Source of the DNA: Gemmiger sp. An120 | GTDB taxonomy: Bacteria > Bacillota > Clostridia > Oscillospirales > Ruminococcaceae | Length of the DNA stretch: 64,000 bases | NCBI RefSeq assembly: GCF_002160955.1 | Contig: NZ_NFLN01000001.1 | Span: 186,001 to 250,000 of the forward strand | Direction: 5' to 3' | Part shown: positions 8,247-16,400 of the stretch, in pieces | How the letters are laid out: every line of letters begins with the position of its first letter | Position numbering within the stretch: position 1 is the stretch's first letter | The notes under the pieces: model-generated | Databases searched by the model: none | Seen by the model: the letters and a program-made list of their open reading frames with translations, nothing else | Told to the model about the DNA's origin: nothing | Position numbers and translations under genes: made by a program

Positions 8247-8274
8247 ATTATATCCGGTTTTGCCGGCGGTGCAA
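8247..8274 (-). promoter_or_regulatory. Promoter of the ECF sigma/anti-sigma operon
   Basis: On the minus strand TTGCAC (plus 8269-8274), 16-base spacer, perfect TATAAT (8247-8252). The ~100-base leader to the sigma start contains a perfect TGCGGCG-TTA-CGCCGCA hairpin (8209-8225). Confidence 0.6.
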
Positions 8275-8290
8275 GAGATTTGCCGGCATA

Positions 8291-8320
8291 TTGAAATGCC
8301 TGTGCCGGGTGCGCTATAAT
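8291..8320 (+). promoter_or_regulatory. Promoter of guaA
   Basis: TTGAAA (8291-8296), 18-base spacer, TATAAT (8315-8320), about 60 bases before the guaA start. Confidence 0.65.
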
Positions 8321-8380
8321 GAAACTGTATGACCGGCCCGTGTGCTGCGGAGCCGGAAGAATCGATACGGGAGGTACAAT

Positions 8381-9670
8381 ATGAAACAGGATATGATCGT
8401 AATCCTGGACCTGGGCAGCGAGGAAAATCCCCGCCTGGCCCGCGAGATCCGCGCCCTGGGCGTGTACAGCGAGATCCATCCCCATGACATCAGCCGGGAA
8501 GAACTGGAAGCATTGCCCAATGTAAAGGGCGTGATCCTGAACGGCGGCCCCAACCGTGTGGTGGACGGTGTGGAGATTGACGTGGCCCCCTATGTGTACG
8601 ATTTGCCGGTGCCGGTGATGCTGCTGGATCATAAGGGCCAGCCGGGTCTCCCCACCATGCAGGAAGCGCGCCGCACCCAGCTGTCTGAATGGGTGTTCGG
8701 CATCTGCTGTGCCCAGCCCAACTGGAATATGGAAAACTTCATCGCCGATCAGGTGGAACTGATCCGCCGCCAGGTAGGAGACGGCAAGGTGCTGCTGGCC
8801 CTGTCCGGCGGTGTGGATTCCAGCGTAGTGGCCGCGCTGCTCATCAAGGCTATCGGTAAGCAGCTGACCTGCGTACATGTAAACCACGGCCTGCTGCGCC
8901 AGGGTGAGCCGGAGCAGGTTGTGGAGGTGTTCCGCAACCAGATGGACGCTAACCTGGTGTATGTGGACGCGGTGGACCGCTTCCTGGATAAGCTGGCCGG
9001 CGTGGCCGATCCGGAGCAGAAGCGCAAGATCATCGGCGCAGAGTTCATCCGGGTGTTTGAGGAAGAAGCCCGCAAGCTGGAGGGCATCCGCTTCCTGGGC
9101 CAGGGCACCATCTATCCGGATATTATTGAGAGCGGCACCAAAACGGTCAAGACGGTCAAGAGCCACCACAATGTGGGCGGCCTGCCGGAAGACCTGAACT
9201 TTGAACTGGTTGAGCCCCTGAAGATGCTGTTCAAGGACGAAGTCCGCGCCTGCGGCAAGGCGTTGGGCCTGCCGGACAGCATGGTCTACCGCCAGCCGTT
9301 CCCGGGCCCGGGCCTGGGCGTGCGCTGCCTGGGTGCCATTACCCGTGACCGCCTGGAAGCGGTGCGTGCCTCCGACGCGATCCTGCGGGAAGAGTTCGCC
9401 CGCGCCGGCCTGGAAGGCCGTGTGTGGCAGTACTTCACCGTGATCCCCGACATCCGTTCGGTGGGCGTGCGGGACGGCCGCCGCGCCGACGAGTGGCCGG
9501 TCATCCTTCGCGCCGTCAACACGGTGGACGCCATGACCGCCACCGTGGAGGATGTACCCTTCACCCTGCTGCAGCTGATCACCAAGCGCATCACCCATGA
9601 GGTCCCGGGCGTCAACCGCGTCCTCTACGACCTGACCCCGAAGCCCACCGGCACCATCGAGTGGGAATGA
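8381..9670 (+). CDS. guaA: GMP synthase with a degenerate, non-catalytic glutaminase domain
   Basis: 429 residues, against about 510-525 for ordinary GuaA. It should make GMP from XMP, ATP and a nitrogen donor. The ATP-pyrophosphatase half is intact: P-loop LSGGVDSS (~141-148), GQGTIYPD, KSHHNVGGLPE, HPFPGPGLGV equivalent (QPFPGPGLGVRCLG) and the C-terminal TIEWE. The N-terminal glutaminase half keeps its first strands (LDLGSEEN, SGGP equivalent NGGPN, then YVYDLPVPVM) but where the nucleophile motif G-x-C-Y-G-M-Q should follow it reads LLDHKGQ, and then jumps to the domain end (VFGICCAQPNWNMENF). The Cys, His and Glu triad is absent. The frame is unbroken, so this is an in-frame loss, not a frameshift. 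Predicted to use free ammonia or a partner glutaminase. ATG 8381 has GGGAGG upstream. Confidence 0.93.
   Translation: MKQDMIVILDLGSEENPRLAREIRALGVYSEIHPHDISREELEALPNVKGVILNGGPNRVVDGVEIDVAPYVYDLPVPVMLLDHKGQPGLPTMQEARRTQLSEWVFGICCAQPNWNMENFIADQVELIRRQVGDGKVLLALSGGVDSSVVAALLIKAIGKQLTCVHVNHGLLRQGEPEQVVEVFRNQMDANLVYVDAVDRFLDKLAGVADPEQKRKIIGAEFIRVFEEEARKLEGIRFLGQGTIYPDIIESGTKTVKTVKSHHNVGGLPEDLNFELVEPLKMLFKDEVRACGKALGLPDSMVYRQPFPGPGLGVRCLGAITRDRLEAVRASDAILREEFARAGLEGRVWQYFTVIPDIRSVGVRDGRRADEWPVILRAVNTVDAMTATVEDVPFTLLQLITKRITHEVPGVNRVLYDLTPKPTGTIEWE
9659..9670. other. guaA 3'-end, potential (unoccupied) integration site
   Basis: The last twelve bases of guaA, GAGTGGGAATGA, match the core I recall as the attachment site of genomic islands that integrate at guaA. 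No integrase or island follows here. The next 90 bases contain two TGGCAAC-like copies (around 9729-9747), which could be integrase arm sites or chance. Confidence 0.3.
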
Positions 9671-9763
9671 TTTCAGAAGCCCGGAAAAGCTTGATTTTGC
9701 TGGCTTTTTGAGGGGTTAACGCCCTCTGTGGCAACGATTTGGCAACACTTTTTCATTATTCAT

Positions 9764-9809
9764 AAAAAGAGAGCTAACTGATTTTGATTCGTCAGTTAGC
9801 TCTCTTTTT
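9764..9809. terminator. Bidirectional terminator between guaA and the Nim-like gene
   Basis: A perfect 18-base stem (9764-9781 and 9792-9809) with a ten-base loop. Its ends are A5 and T5, so it works on both strands for the convergent genes guaA and the flavoprotein. Confidence 0.92.
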
Positions 9810-9843
9810 GGCATGGTTCATTTGTGCGCGGGAGAGAAAGTTA

Positions 9844-10326
9844 TCATCCCAGCTTACCCCGGTTGGCCTTGCCGCACAGGGCAGTGATCTCCATGCGCAG
9901 CATCACTACCGCCGGCATACCGCGCATGATCCGCTCATACGAAGGGGTATCCAGACCTTCCGGATCATACTTTTCGCAGATGGCCCGCATGGCGTCCATC
10001 CGTTCCTGCTCGTCTTCTACAAAATGTATCAGGCCGTCCACCATGCAGCTGGCAAACTCAATGGTGAACTGCATCGGCACTGTGCGGCTGTTGCGCACGC
10101 AGGTAAACTGGGCCCGGTTGTCCCGACGCAGGTTATCCAGCTTCTGGCCGGCACGGGCACAGTGGAAATACAGCGCGCCGTTATACAGAGCAAAGGCAAG
10201 GGGAACGCAGTGCGGGGTTCCGTCCTCGTTGATGGTGCTCAGAAACCCGTATTCACTCTCCCGCAGTACAGTCATAGCGTCTTCATCGCTGAGTTTGCGG
10301 TCAATGCGCCGCAGTGTGTTGATCAT
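9844..10326 (-). CDS. NimA-like pyridoxamine 5'-phosphate oxidase-fold flavoprotein
   Basis: 160 residues, beta-barrel of the PNPOx-like superfamily. Typical pieces: SEYGFLSTINEDGTPHCVPL, ALYFHCARAGQKLDNLRRD and FTIEFASCMVDG. Members bind FMN or F420 and include Nim nitroimidazole reductases; most have no proven substrate. The start is the ATG at 10324-10326 with AAAGGA nine bases upstream; an upstream extension of the frame has no ribosome-binding site. Stands alone on the minus strand. A reductive detoxification role is the usual guess, but nothing in the neighbourhood supports a specific one. Confidence 0.82.
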   Translation of the reverse strand: MINTLRRIDRKLSDEDAMTVLRESEYGFLSTINEDGTPHCVPLAFALYNGALYFHCARAGQKLDNLRRDNRAQFTCVRNSRTVPMQFTIEFASCMVDGLIHFVEDEQERMDAMRAICEKYDPEGLDTPSYERIMRGMPAVVMLRMEITALCGKANRGKLG

Positions 10327-10501
10327 GGTCGTTCGTCCTTTCGCTACATTCTTTGCCAACATTTTAGCACGGGGATGCCCGGCTTTCAATGCACAAAAGA
10401 ATGCGGCGCCTTTTTGGGGTAAAAGATTGCCAATTCTCTGTCACTGTATTATGATAAAGAAAACCTGCTGTAAGCAGGTACCACCTGTGAGGAGGCGTGT
10501 T

Positions 10502-11224
10502 ATGCAATTTAATCCCAATAGCTTGTTCCTGTTCTGCGTGGCGGGCGCAGTCATCCTGTTTGTGATTGCCCAGTCCATCTTCTTCCTGGTCCGGGCTTAT
10601 CGGCGCGGCTGTGCCATTGGCATGGACAAAGCGGTGTTGCGGCGCACCGTGTTGTCCACGGCGGTATTTACGGTTGCGCCGGCGGTATCAATCCTGCTGG
10701 GGGTCATCACCCTGGCGAAGTTTCTGGGAATTCCGCTGCCCTGGGTGCGGCTCAGCATCATTGGTGCCATTACCTACGAGCTGCCCGCTGCTACCACCAC
10801 TGCCCAGGCGCTGGGCGTTTCCCTGTCGGAAACCATCACCGACCCGCGGGTGTATTCCGCCATTGCCTGGGTCATGACCCTGGGCATTATGCCGGGCATG
10901 TTTGTGGTGTTGTTTGCCCTGAAAAAGATGCAGCACGGCATTCTGAAACTCAAAACAAAGGACAGCAAGTGGGGGGACCTGTTCCTGACTTCGCTTTTCC
11001 TGGGCATGATCTCGGCGTTTCTGGGAATGGTTTTCTCCGATATCCGCAGCGGACTGCCCGGCTTTATTCCGATCTTTGTGCTGTTGTTCTCGGCGCTGCT
11101 TATGGGGATCTGCGGCTTTCTCATCCGCCGCTGCGGCTGGAAATGGCTGGAGACCTACGCGCTCACCGTCAGTATGCTGGGTTCGCTGGTGTTTGCGGTG
11201 ATCATCACACCGCTCATCGGCTGA
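10502..11224 (+). CDS. DUF5058-family integral membrane protein
   Basis: 240 residues and about six hydrophobic helices, with conserved stretches such as VAPAVSILLGVITLAKFLGIPLPWVRLSIIG (quoted in part: PAVSILLGVITLAKFLG) and TYELPAATTTAQALG. Resembles the DUF5058 family found in anaerobic Bacillota. Start ATG 10502 has GGAGG upstream. It is the first gene of a three-gene unit with another membrane protein 16 bases later and an M20 peptidase 26 bases after that. The repeated association suggests that the two membrane proteins form a transporter for the peptidase's substrate or product; this is inference, no transport motif is recognised. Confidence 0.75.
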   Translation: MQFNPNSLFLFCVAGAVILFVIAQSIFFLVRAYRRGCAIGMDKAVLRRTVLSTAVFTVAPAVSILLGVITLAKFLGIPLPWVRLSIIGAITYELPAATTTAQALGVSLSETITDPRVYSAIAWVMTLGIMPGMFVVLFALKKMQHGILKLKTKDSKWGDLFLTSLFLGMISAFLGMVFSDIRSGLPGFIPIFVLLFSALLMGICGFLIRRCGWKWLETYALTVSMLGSLVFAVIITPLIG

Positions 11225-11240
11225 GAAAGGAGATCTGCTC

Positions 11241-11894
11241 ATGAAAAGCTACGACGACCGTACCCATACCGTTGGGCGTATCTGGATGGTACTGGCCATC
11301 TCGGTGGTGCTGGCGGTGCCGGTATCCATCTGCGTGTACTACAATGCCTGGCCTTCTCTGACGGCGGTGTTCAAAGGGCTGCTGGGTGTGGCCCCCATCT
11401 TCTGGACGGTGGGCATTATCGAAGTGTTCACCTATGGCCCGATGCTGGGCTCCGGCGGCTCCTACCTGGCCTTTGTCACCGGCAACATCACCAACCTGAA
11501 AGCGCCCAGCGCGCTCAACGCCATGGAGAACGCCCGTGTCCGTCCCGGCAGTGAGGAAGGGGAGATCATCTCCACCATTGCGATCGCCACCAGCTCGCTG
11601 GTCACCACTGCGGTGATAGCGCTGGGGGTGCTGGGGTTGTCCTTCCTGACGCCGCTTCTCAATGACCCGGTGCTGAAACCCGCCTTTGACAATATTCTCC
11701 CGGCCCTGTTCGGCGGCCTGGCGGTGGTCTATATCAGCAAAAACTGGAAAATCGCCCTGACCCCGGCGGTGTTTATGGTGGCGCTGTTTCTGTGCGTGCC
11801 CTCCCTGTCCAGCTCGGTGGGCATTCTGGTTCCGGTAGGGGCGCTGATCTCCATCGGCGTGGTCCGTCTGCTGTACAAAAAGGGCCTTGTCTGA
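11241..11894 (+). CDS. Integral membrane protein, partner of the DUF5058 protein
   Basis: 217 residues with about six predicted membrane helices (for example IWMVLAISVVLAVPVSICVY and the last, GILVPVGALISIGVVRLLY). Start ATG has AAAGGAG upstream. A central polar loop (LNAMENARVRPGSEEGEI) lies between helices. I cannot assign a family beyond its constant company with DUF5058. Together the pair resembles a split transporter: two six-helix halves. It sits directly before a membrane-tethered M20 peptidase. Confidence 0.7.
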   Translation: MKSYDDRTHTVGRIWMVLAISVVLAVPVSICVYYNAWPSLTAVFKGLLGVAPIFWTVGIIEVFTYGPMLGSGGSYLAFVTGNITNLKAPSALNAMENARVRPGSEEGEIISTIAIATSSLVTTAVIALGVLGLSFLTPLLNDPVLKPAFDNILPALFGGLAVVYISKNWKIALTPAVFMVALFLCVPSLSSSVGILVPVGALISIGVVRLLYKKGLV

Positions 11895-11920
11895 CCCAAG
11901 AACGAAAGGAGTAATCTTCT

Positions 11921-13360
11921 ATGATATGGCTGTTATGGGTTTTGCTGGCGGCACTTGTGCTGTTCATCCTGGTGATTCTGGTGCGGGCGGCTATGTTCAA
12001 ACCGCTGCCTTTGCCGGAACCGCTTCCCGGTGAAGCGACGCTGAATAAACAGAAAATCACCGAGGATATGCAGGCGATGATCCGGGTCAGGACGGTGTCT
12101 CATTCGGATGACAGCCTGACCGATTTTGAAGAGTTCCGCCGGTTCCGGGCGCTGCTCAAGGAGCGGTTCCCGCTGGTACACGCGGCGGCGGAGCGCACCC
12201 GCGTGGGCGCCACCGGCGTGATCTACCGGATTCCCGGCCAGGCCCATGACGCCCCCAGCGTCTGTATGGCCCACTACGATGTGGTGCCGGTGGAGGAAAA
12301 CGGCTGGGACAAGCCCGCCTTTGACGGCCTGATCGAGGACGGTGTGCTCTGGGGGCGCGGTACGCTGGACACCAAGGGTACTTTGTGCGGTGTGCTGGAG
12401 GCGGCAGAACAGCTGCTCTCGGAAGGCTACCAGCCCAAACAGGATCTGTATCTGGCTTTCTCCGGCGACGAGGAGGTCAGCGGCGACAGCTGCCCGGCCA
12501 TGGTGGCCTGGCTGGAAGAGCGGGGCGTGCGCCCGGCCTTTGTGCTGGATGAGGGCGGCGCCGTGGTGGAAAAGGTATTCCCCGGCGTGCCGGGGGAATG
12601 CGCCCTGATCGGCGTGGCCGAAAAAGGCCCGGTGAATCTGGAACTCACCCTGCAAAGTGCCGGCGGGCATGCTTCCACGCCGCCGGCCCATACGGTGGCA
12701 GGCCGTCTGGCCAAAGCCATGGTCAAAATTGAGGAACACCCGTTCCCGGCCCGGCTCACCCCGCCGGTGGCCGGCATGTTCAACACCCTGGGCCGGTACT
12801 CCTCTTTCGGGTATAAGGTGCTGTTTGCCAACCTGTGGTGCTTCCAGCCGCTGCTCAACCAGATCTGCCGGGCCGCGGGAGGGGAACTTAACGCCATGAT
12901 GCGCACCACCTGCGCCCTCACCCGCATGGAGGGCAGCAAGGCGTTCAACGTGCTGCCGCCCTCGGCCACCGTGGGCATGAACCTGCGTCTGCTGGCGCCT
13001 GAAACGGTGGACAGCGCGGTGGAACGGCTGAAAAAGCTGGTGGGCGACCCGGATATCCAGTACCGGGTGGAGACCGGCATGAACCCGTCCCTCTGCTCCG
13101 ATACCAACTGTGATGCCTGGAACACGCTGGGCCGGGCCATCCGCACCACCTGGCCCCAGGCAGTGGTGTCGCCCTATCTGATGATGGCCTGCAGCGATTC
13201 CCGCCATTACTGCCGAATCACCGACCGGGTGTACCGCTTCTCGGCCATGAAACTTTCCAAGGAAGAGCGGGCCATGATCCACGGCAACAACGAGCGTGTG
13301 CCGCTGGAGACCCTGTACCGCACGGTGGAATTTTACATCCATCTGCTGCGCTGTCTATAA
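11921..13360 (+). CDS. Membrane-tethered M20-family metallopeptidase
   Basis: 479 residues. An N-terminal helix (~2-25) is followed by Arg and Lys, so by the positive-inside rule the catalytic domain is probably cytoplasmic and tethered. The two-zinc site of M20 peptidases is complete: [27 protein letters not shown] (catalytic Glu and ligand Glu), LDEGG, and the C-terminal CSDSRHY. A dimerisation domain is inserted (about 200-330, from [15 protein letters not shown]). The sequence is like carboxypeptidase S / dipeptidase types of the CPS branch. With the two upstream membrane proteins it may hydrolyse dipeptides or N-acyl amino acids as they enter the cell. Confidence 0.88.
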   Translation: MIWLLWVLLAALVLFILVILVRAAMFKPLPLPEPLPGEATLNKQKITEDMQAMIRVRTVSHSDDSLTDFEEFRRFRALLKERFPLVHAAAERTRVGATGVIYRIPGQAHDAPSVCMAHYDVVPVEENGWDKPAFDGLIEDGVLWGRGTLDTKGTLCGVLEAAEQLLSEGYQPKQDLYLAFSGDEEVSGDSCPAMVAWLEERGVRPAFVLDEGGAVVEKVFPGVPGECALIGVAEKGPVNLELTLQSAGGHASTPPAHTVAGRLAKAMVKIEEHPFPARLTPPVAGMFNTLGRYSSFGYKVLFANLWCFQPLLNQICRAAGGELNAMMRTTCALTRMEGSKAFNVLPPSATVGMNLRLLAPETVDSAVERLKKLVGDPDIQYRVETGMNPSLCSDTNCDAWNTLGRAIRTTWPQAVVSPYLMMACSDSRHYCRITDRVYRFSAMKLSKEERAMIHGNNERVPLETLYRTVEFYIHLLRCL

Positions 13361-13368
13361 ACCAACCC

Positions 13369-13398
13369 TTGACAAAGGGGTTTGTTTCGGAGTAGAAT
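13369..13398 (+). promoter_or_regulatory. Promoter of gltBD
   Basis: Consensus TTGACA (13369-13374), 18-base spacer, TAGAAT (13393-13398). It begins only nine bases after the stop of the M20 gene and lies upstream of a terminator-like hairpin. Confidence 0.72.
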
Positions 13399-13418
13399 AT
13401 CCCCCATACAGTGGACAA

Positions 13419-13471
13419 CGGCGTTCACAGCCTTTGCACGTTTGTGCAGGGGCTGCGAACGCCGCTTTTTT
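13419..13471 (+). terminator. Terminator-like hairpin in the gltB leader (candidate attenuator)
   Basis: Outer stem CGGCGTTC (13419-13426) pairs with CGAACGCCG's last eight bases (13457-13464); after one A/C mismatch five more pairs follow (13428-13432 with 13451-13455), and a terminal hairpin TGCAC/GTGCA caps it. Six T residues follow at 13466-13471. It lies between the predicted gltB promoter and the gltB start, about 15-20 bases from the likely transcription start. It could instead end readthrough from the M20 operon. Confidence 0.75.
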
Positions 13472-13499
13472 GTGTCCGCATAAAGAGGGGGAACGGGTT

Positions 13500-16400
13500 A
13501 TGGACCGCAAACAGACTTTGTACGATCCGCGCTTTGAGCATGACGCCTGCGGCATCGGGGCCGTGGTGAGCATCGACGGCAAAAAGTCCCATGCCACCGT
13601 GGACGATGCGCTGCGCATCGTGGAAAAACTGGAACACCGGGCCGGCAAGGATGCCGCAGGTGAAACCGGCGACGGCGTGGGCATCCTGCTGCAGATTCCG
13701 CATGCCTTTTTCCGGCGGGCGGCCGCGGAGTGCGGCGTAACGCTGGGGGAGGCCGGCAGCTACGGCGTGGGCATGTTCTTTTTCCCGCAGGATACCCTGC
13801 GCGCCAGCCAGGCCCGCAAGATGCTGGAGATCATCGCGGAAAAGGAGGGCGTGCCGGTTCTGGGCTGGCGTTCGGTGCCGGTCCGGCCGGAGATTCTGGG
13901 CAAACGGGCGCTGGACTGCATGCCCTGCATCATGCAGTGCTTTCTGCGAAAGCCCGCGGACGTGGAGCCGGGCCTGCCCTTTGACAAGCGGCTGTATCTG
14001 ATCCGCCGCACCTTTGAGCAGAGCAGCGTGGATACCTATGTGGCGTCCATGTCTTCCCGTACGATTGTATATAAGGGCATGTTCCTTGTGCAGCAGCTGC
14101 GGGGGTTCTATCCGGATCTGTCCAGCCCGGACTGCGAGAGCGCCATCGCGCTGGTGCACTCCCGCTTTTCCACCAATACCAATCCCAGCTGGGAGCGGGC
14201 CCATCCCAACCGGATGATCCTGCACAACGGCGAGATCAACACCATCCGGGGCAATGCCGACCGGATGCTGGCCCGGGAAGAGACCATGACCAGCCCCTTT
14301 GTGCGCCAGCAGCGGGAGAAGGTGTTCCCGGTGATCAACGGGGAAGGCTCCGACTCTGCCATGCTGGACAATACGCTGGAGTTCCTGGTCATGAACGGGG
14401 TGGAGCTGCCGCTGGCGGTGATGATCACCATTCCGGAACCCTGGCGCAACGACAACACCATCAGCCGGGAAAAACGGGACTTCTATCAGTATTACTCCAC
14501 CATGATGGAGCCCTGGGACGGCCCGGCGGCCATCCTGTTCTCGGACGGTGAACTGGTAGGGGCGGTGCTGGACCGGAACGGCCTGCGCCCGTCCCGGTAC
14601 TATATCACCGACGACAACCGGCTGATCCTGTCCTCCGAGGTGGGGGTGCTGGACATCCCGCCGGAACATATTGTGAAAAAAGACCGGCTGCGTCCCGGCA
14701 GAATGCTGCTGGTGGACACCCGTGCCGGCCGCCTGATCTCGGATGAGGAATGCAAGGCGCGCTATGCCTCCCGCAGCCCTTACGGCGAGTGGCTGGATAT
14801 GCACCTGGTGCAGCTGAGCGAGCTGCCGGTGCCCAACAAGCGGCCGGAACACTATACCCAGCAGCAGCGGGACCGGCTGTACAAGGCGTTCGGCTACACC
14901 TATGAGGATGTGAAATCTGCCATCCTGCCCATGGCCCGCACCGGCGGGGAGGCCACCGCCTCCATGGGCGCGGATATCCCGCTGGCGGTGCTCAGCGACC
15001 GTCATCCGCTGCTTTTCAACTACTTCAAGCAGCAGTTCGCTCAGGTCACCAATCCGCCCATTGACGCCATCCGGGAACAGGTGGTCACCGATACCCATGT
15101 ATATGTGGGCTCGGACGGCAACCTGCTGGAGGAAAAGCCGGAAAACTGCCGGGTGCTGCAGATCGAGAACCCGATCCTTACGGCGGTGGATCTGATGAAG
15201 ATCCGCGCCATGCAGCGGGAGGGCTTTTCCGTCGCCACCATATCCCTGCTGTACTACAAAAATACGCCGCTCAAGCGGGCGCTGGACCGGCTGTTTGTCG
15301 CCTGTGACCGGGCCTGGCGCGGCGGGGCCAATATTCTGATCCTGTCCGACCGGGGCGTGGACGAAAACCATCTGGCGATCCCGTCCCTGCTGGCGGTGTC
15401 GGCCATGGAACAGTACCTGGTCCGCACCAAAAAACGCACCGCCGTCTCCATCATTCTGGAAAGCGGCGAGCCCCGGGACGTGCATCAGTTTGCCACCCTG
15501 CTGGGCTACGGCGCCCGGGCCATTTATCCCTACCTGGCTCACGAGTGCATCGAGGAGCTGGTGGACCGGGGCATGCTGGACAAGGATGTGTCCACCGCCA
15601 TCGACGACTACAACAGCGCCATCCTGCACGGCATTGTCAAGATTGCCGCCAAGATGGGCGTATCCACCCTGCAGTCCTATCAGTCCTCCCAGATCTTCGA
15701 GGCCATCGGTATCCGGCAGGATGTGATCGACGACTATTTCACCAATACCGTCAGCCGGGTGGGTGGCATCGGTCTGGAGGAGATCGGCGAGGATGTGGAA
15801 TACCGCCACAGCCACGCCTTTGATCCGCTGGGTCTGGGGGTGGATACCACCCTGGACAGCGTGGGCCGGCACAAGCTGCGTTCCGGTGAGGACACGGAGG
15901 ATCACCTCTATGATCCCCAAACCATCATCGCGCTGCGGGAGGCGACCCAGCACAGCGATTACAGCCGCTTCAAGGAATATACCGCCCGCGTGGACGACGA
16001 AAAGCGTCCCCACACCCTGCGGGGGCTGCTGGAATTTGACTTCCCGGCAGGCGGCGGCATCCCTCTGGAAGAGGTGGAGCCGGAAACCGAGATCGTCAAG
16101 CGGTTCAAGACCGGCGCCATGTCCTATGGCTCCATCTCGGAAGAAGCCCACGAGTGCATGGCCATTGCCATGAACCGGCTGGGCGGCAAATCCAATTCCG
16201 GTGAGGGCGGTGAAAAGCCGGAGCGCCTGGGCACCGAGCAGAACAGCGCCATTAAACAGGTAGCCTCCGGCCGGTTCGGCGTGACCAGCGAATATCTGGT
16301 CAGTGCCAGGGAGATCCAGATCAAGATGGCGCAGGGGGCCAAGCCCGGCGAGGGCGGCCACCTGCCCGGCAAGAAGGTCTATCCCTGGATCGCCCGCACC

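Noticed and set aside
8381-8800. Frameshift or pseudogene explanation for the short GuaA
   Set aside because: No leftover glutaminase motifs (GxCYGMQ, FHPE) occur in other frames of this segment and the reading frame is continuous, so a simple frameshift cannot explain the loss.
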